Positions 61,882 to 64,000 of a stretch of DNA of 64,000 nucleotides are shown piece by piece. The DNA is from Paenibacillus zeirhizosphaerae. GTDB taxonomy: Bacteria; Bacillota; Bacilli; Paenibacillales; Paenibacillaceae. How positions within the stretch are numbered: position 1 is the stretch's first letter; each line of letters starts with the position of its first letter. The notes beneath the pieces are model-generated. The model was not told the DNA's origin and ran no database searches. It saw only the letters and a program-made list of their open reading frames with translations. Position numbers and translations under genes: made by a program. The stretch lies in contig NZ_JAPCKK010000001.1 in NCBI RefSeq assembly GCF_030705605.1, positions 248,001 to 312,000 of the forward strand, written 5' to 3'.

Positions 61882-63180
61882 ATGAAAGAATGGCTGAAAA
61901 AACTGTTGAAGCAGAAAGAAGAAAAGCGTTCGACCCTGAAGCATCGGGGCGATAAGAGCGAAGACGTGCAAGAAGTCCGTTCGATCATCGGGGAAATTGA
62001 AGAAATCGATAAGGAAATTATGGAGCTTCGCCAGCAAATCGACACCCTTCCGGACGATCCGATTGCCGGAGGCGCGACACCGCCAGCAGAAGGGAGAAGC
62101 CAGCAAGTTCCAGGCGCACCTGTTGGAGCTTCTGGGCAATTGGCGCAAGTAATGTCGTCGTATGGAATGACGAACCCGGCAAATCAGCGATCTGATACGC
62201 CGACTGACCCGTATGGAAGCCTTGAATATCGGCAAGCGTTTATGGCGTTTGCCGTTCATGGCGAAATCAGGCCGGAACTTCGTGCGAATGCACAGACTAC
62301 GACTGCGGATGTTTCAGCCGTTATTCCGACGACGATTCTGAATGAAATCATCCGGAAGCTGGAGGTTCGCGGACGGGTTTGGGGCCGGGTTCGCAAGCTG
62401 AACATTAAAGGAGGCGTGGATGTTCCAATCCTTTCGGTCAAGCCGGTTGCAACTTGGATCACGGAAACGACTCCTTCTGATCGCCAAAAGGTTCAGGCGA
62501 AAGAGAAAGTTTCGTTTTCTTATTACGGACTGGAATGCAAGGTTGCCGTTTCGCTTTTGGCAGACACGGTTACACTTGAAGGCTTTGAGACGCTTGTCAT
62601 CGATTTAATCGTTGAGGCGATGATTAAATCACTTGAATCAGCCGTTGTCAGCGGCACCGGCTCAGGCCAACCGCTTGGGATTACGAAAGATACCCGTGTT
62701 CCTGCTGCTCAAATTGTTACGATGGATGAGACGGAGATCAGCGCATATCAACCATGGAAGAAGAAAGTATTTGCGAAAATGCCGCTTGCCTATAAGGCCG
62801 GAGCGGTCTTTTTTATGGCGTCTGGTACGTTCGAAACGTATATCGATGGTATGGTTGATGATGCTGGTCAACCGATTGGTCGCGTAAACTTCGGCATTAC
62901 GAACGGTATCCAGGAGCGTTTTGCAGGCAAGGAAGTTATTCTTGTTGAGGATGACTTGATCCAGCCCTATGACACGGCGGCGTCGGATGATGTGATTGCT
63001 ATTTTCTGTGATTTGTCGAACTATGCTGTGAACAGCAACATGCAGTTGACGATGTTCCGGTACCTGGATCATGACACGAACCAGTGGGTAGACAAAGCGA
63101 TTTTGATTGCTGACGGGAAACTGCTCGACCCTAACGGTGTTGTAATCATCAAGAAGGCCGAGGCAGGCAGCACGACCTAA
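61882..63180 (+). CDS. Major capsid protein, HK97 fold
   Basis: 432 residues. Residues 1-60 form a charged coiled coil (EEIDKEIMELRQQIDTL), the delta/scaffold domain removed by the protease. A linker rich in Pro, Ala and Gly follows; the mature shell protein starts near residue 115 (YGSLEYRQAFMAF). The body has AVIPTTILNEIIRKLEVRG and VVSGTGSGQPLGIT, typical of the HK97 family. GGGAGGATATTCATT precedes the ATG. Confidence 0.95.
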   Translation: MKEWLKKLLKQKEEKRSTLKHRGDKSEDVQEVRSIIGEIEEIDKEIMELRQQIDTLPDDPIAGGATPPAEGRSQQVPGAPVGASGQLAQVMSSYGMTNPANQRSDTPTDPYGSLEYRQAFMAFAVHGEIRPELRANAQTTTADVSAVIPTTILNEIIRKLEVRGRVWGRVRKLNIKGGVDVPILSVKPVATWITETTPSDRQKVQAKEKVSFSYYGLECKVAVSLLADTVTLEGFETLVIDLIVEAMIKSLESAVVSGTGSGQPLGITKDTRVPAAQIVTMDETEISAYQPWKKKVFAKMPLAYKAGAVFFMASGTFETYIDGMVDDAGQPIGRVNFGITNGIQERFAGKEVILVEDDLIQPYDTAASDDVIAIFCDLSNYAVNSNMQLTMFRYLDHDTNQWVDKAILIADGKLLDPNGVVIIKKAEAGSTT

Positions 63181-63236
63181 TTTGATTTTATGAAGCGGGC
63201 GGGAAACCGCCCATAATCTCGAAAGGAGTGTTTTCA

Positions 63237-63533
63237 ATGGCAAGAAAGAAAAGTGATGCTGAAAAACTCGTAACTGTACAAGCAACGGTTCCTGTGGTCA
63301 TCTGGCGGGCAAACCGCCCATTGTCTGAGCAGCAGCATGAGGACCTTGCACGAAAGCTTCAGGCTGAGCAAGAGCGGACGGGGGTAAAGGTGATGCTGGC
63401 TCCTAATTCGGTCGATGTAGAAATCGGGACAGATACAGTGGAACAGCAGCAATCTGCCCAGTCGGAGGAAGAGCAGCAGACAGTTGAACCTAAAGATGAC
63501 CAACCTACCGCCAGCGGTGTGGCAGATGCCTGA
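63237..63533 (+). CDS. Small head-module protein, unknown function
   Basis: 98 residues. A basic start (MARKKSDAEKLVTVQ) and a beta-like middle (VMLAPNSVDVEIG) lead to a Gln/Glu-rich tail (QQQSAQSEEEQQ). It lies where head-fibre or decoration genes sit. AAAGGAG is eight bases before ATG 63237, and a GGGCGG / CCGCCC hairpin lies at 63198-63213 between it and the capsid gene. Confidence 0.65.
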   Translation: MARKKSDAEKLVTVQATVPVVIWRANRPLSEQQHEDLARKLQAEQERTGVKVMLAPNSVDVEIGTDTVEQQQSAQSEEEQQTVEPKDDQPTASGVADA

Positions 63534-63810
63534 AGAAGACCTGCTGCGGGCTTGCCGGATTGGATTGGGTATGTCGCCGTCCACGACGGCTATGGATGGG
63601 GTCATTGAACAGAAGATGCTGGCGGTGAAATCCATAATGCGCGGAGCCGGAGTGTCTGAAAAGATGCTTGATGATCCGCTGGCCGTGGGTGCAATTGTGG
63701 TAGGGGTAACGGATATATGGAATTTAAGCGCAGGCGAAATCAAATTCTCGCCTGTTTTTTATACCATGATTACTCAATTAGCAGGTAGAAGTTTGGTAGG
63801 TGATAGCTGA
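63526..63810 (+). CDS. Probable head-tail connector protein
   Basis: 94 residues, helical. MPEEDLLRACRIGLGMSPS and MLDDPLAVGAIVVGVTDIW resemble the small connector proteins (gp6/gp15-like) that follow the capsid gene in HK97-type modules. ATG 63526 overlaps the previous gene by eight bases; an earlier ATG at 63496 is possible. Position and length support the call more than sequence does. Confidence 0.6.
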   Translation: MPEEDLLRACRIGLGMSPSTTAMDGVIEQKMLAVKSIMRGAGVSEKMLDDPLAVGAIVVGVTDIWNLSAGEIKFSPVFYTMITQLAGRSLVGDS

Positions 63811-64000
63811 TGTGGCGTCCAGATATTCAGCAAATGAATACACAAGTCCGCATCCAAAAACGGATCGAGAAGACGGTTAACGGTGCTCCGGAAATTTCAT
63901 ACCAAGATATCGCCGCCGACCCGCTTGAATTTTGTAGCTGGAAGGGGAAGGGCGGGACAGAAAGCACGCAATCCGGGACGCTGGTTGTTGAAGATACGGC
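63810..64000 (+). CDS. Head closure protein, partial at the window edge
   Basis: The first 63 residues only; the gene continues past the end. MWRPDIQQMNTQVRIQKRIE and DPLEFCSWKGKGGTESTQSG resemble Firmicute head-tail adaptor (SPP1 gp16-like) proteins. The ATG overlaps the previous stop (TGATG). Confidence 0.7.
   Translation, partial: MWRPDIQQMNTQVRIQKRIEKTVNGAPEISYQDIAADPLEFCSWKGKGGTESTQSGTLVVEDT

Larger units (their letters stand above)
43019..64000. mobile_element. Prophage, left portion; runs off the window
   Basis: From the 3' end of tRNA-Gly to the window edge every gene fits a temperate siphovirus: integrase, immunity region, early genes, DnaD/DnaB replication, late regulator, packaging and HK97-type head genes. 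The right boundary, tail and lysis genes and attR lie beyond the window. Gene order is orderly and no host gene interrupts it. At least one intact head module suggests it may be inducible, but that cannot be judged from half of it. Confidence 0.96.

Overview
The window looks like a chromosomal segment of a low-to-moderate GC, spore-forming Firmicute, most probably Paenibacillus or a close relative. The basis is gene content: an infC-rpmI-rplT operon behind an L20-type leader and an ATT start codon, a nupNOPQ nucleoside importer, a T-box-controlled ilv-leu operon, a PerR-box peroxiredoxin, a bacillithiol-transferase-like DinB protein and strong GGAGG ribosome binding sites. The genus is an inference; no marker here settles it.

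Positions 1-1.6 kb hold a probable insertion element: an IS1595-type zinc-ribbon transposase gene lying between two 19-base inverted repeats. Positions 1.8-23 kb are ordinary host genes: three DinB-superfamily proteins, an SDR oxidoreductase divergent from a WYL regulator, DedA, HD and GIY-YIG proteins, tRNA-Pro(GGG), an ABC exporter, the odhAB genes of 2-oxoglutarate dehydrogenase, a lipase-like hydrolase, manA, ytqA-ytqB, trmB, and a glycolipid glycosyltransferase paired with a PAP2 phosphatase. Positions 23-43 kb carry a GT2 glycosyltransferase, the infC operon, nupNOPQ, ilvBNC-leuA-leuB (leuCD is not in the window), a PerR-type peroxiredoxin gene, a PAS histidine kinase and an HMGL-like aldolase.

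At tRNA-Gly(TCC), 42948-43018, the host sequence gives way to a prophage that runs off the right end. Its integrase lies beside the tRNA and points toward it, so the tRNA 3' end is the probable attL. Reading rightward: integrase, ImmA-like protease and repressor on the minus strand; a divergent control region with repeated ACTTAC-N7-GTAAGT operators; Cro-like and excisionase-like genes; small early genes; a replication terminator-like gene, PcfK-like, PcfJ-like and DUF3102 genes; DnaD, helicase-loader and DnaB replication genes; a sigma-like late regulator; a short RNA-like locus with a tRNA-type acceptor/T-arm; a second tyrosine recombinase; then packaging and HK97-type head genes (two small-terminase candidates, an HNH/P-loop protein, large terminase, portal, protease, capsid, connectors). 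The layout is that of a temperate siphovirus.

The least explained items are the tRNA-like minihelix at 55358-55401, direct repeats inside the dnaD-like gene that fall in different reading frames (candidate origin iterons), the HNH/P-loop fusion between two small-terminase-like genes, the PcfJ/PcfK module, and a short minus-strand transcript unit at 7147-7300. Many start positions were moved from the longest possible frame to one with a good ribosome binding site; each such case says so.
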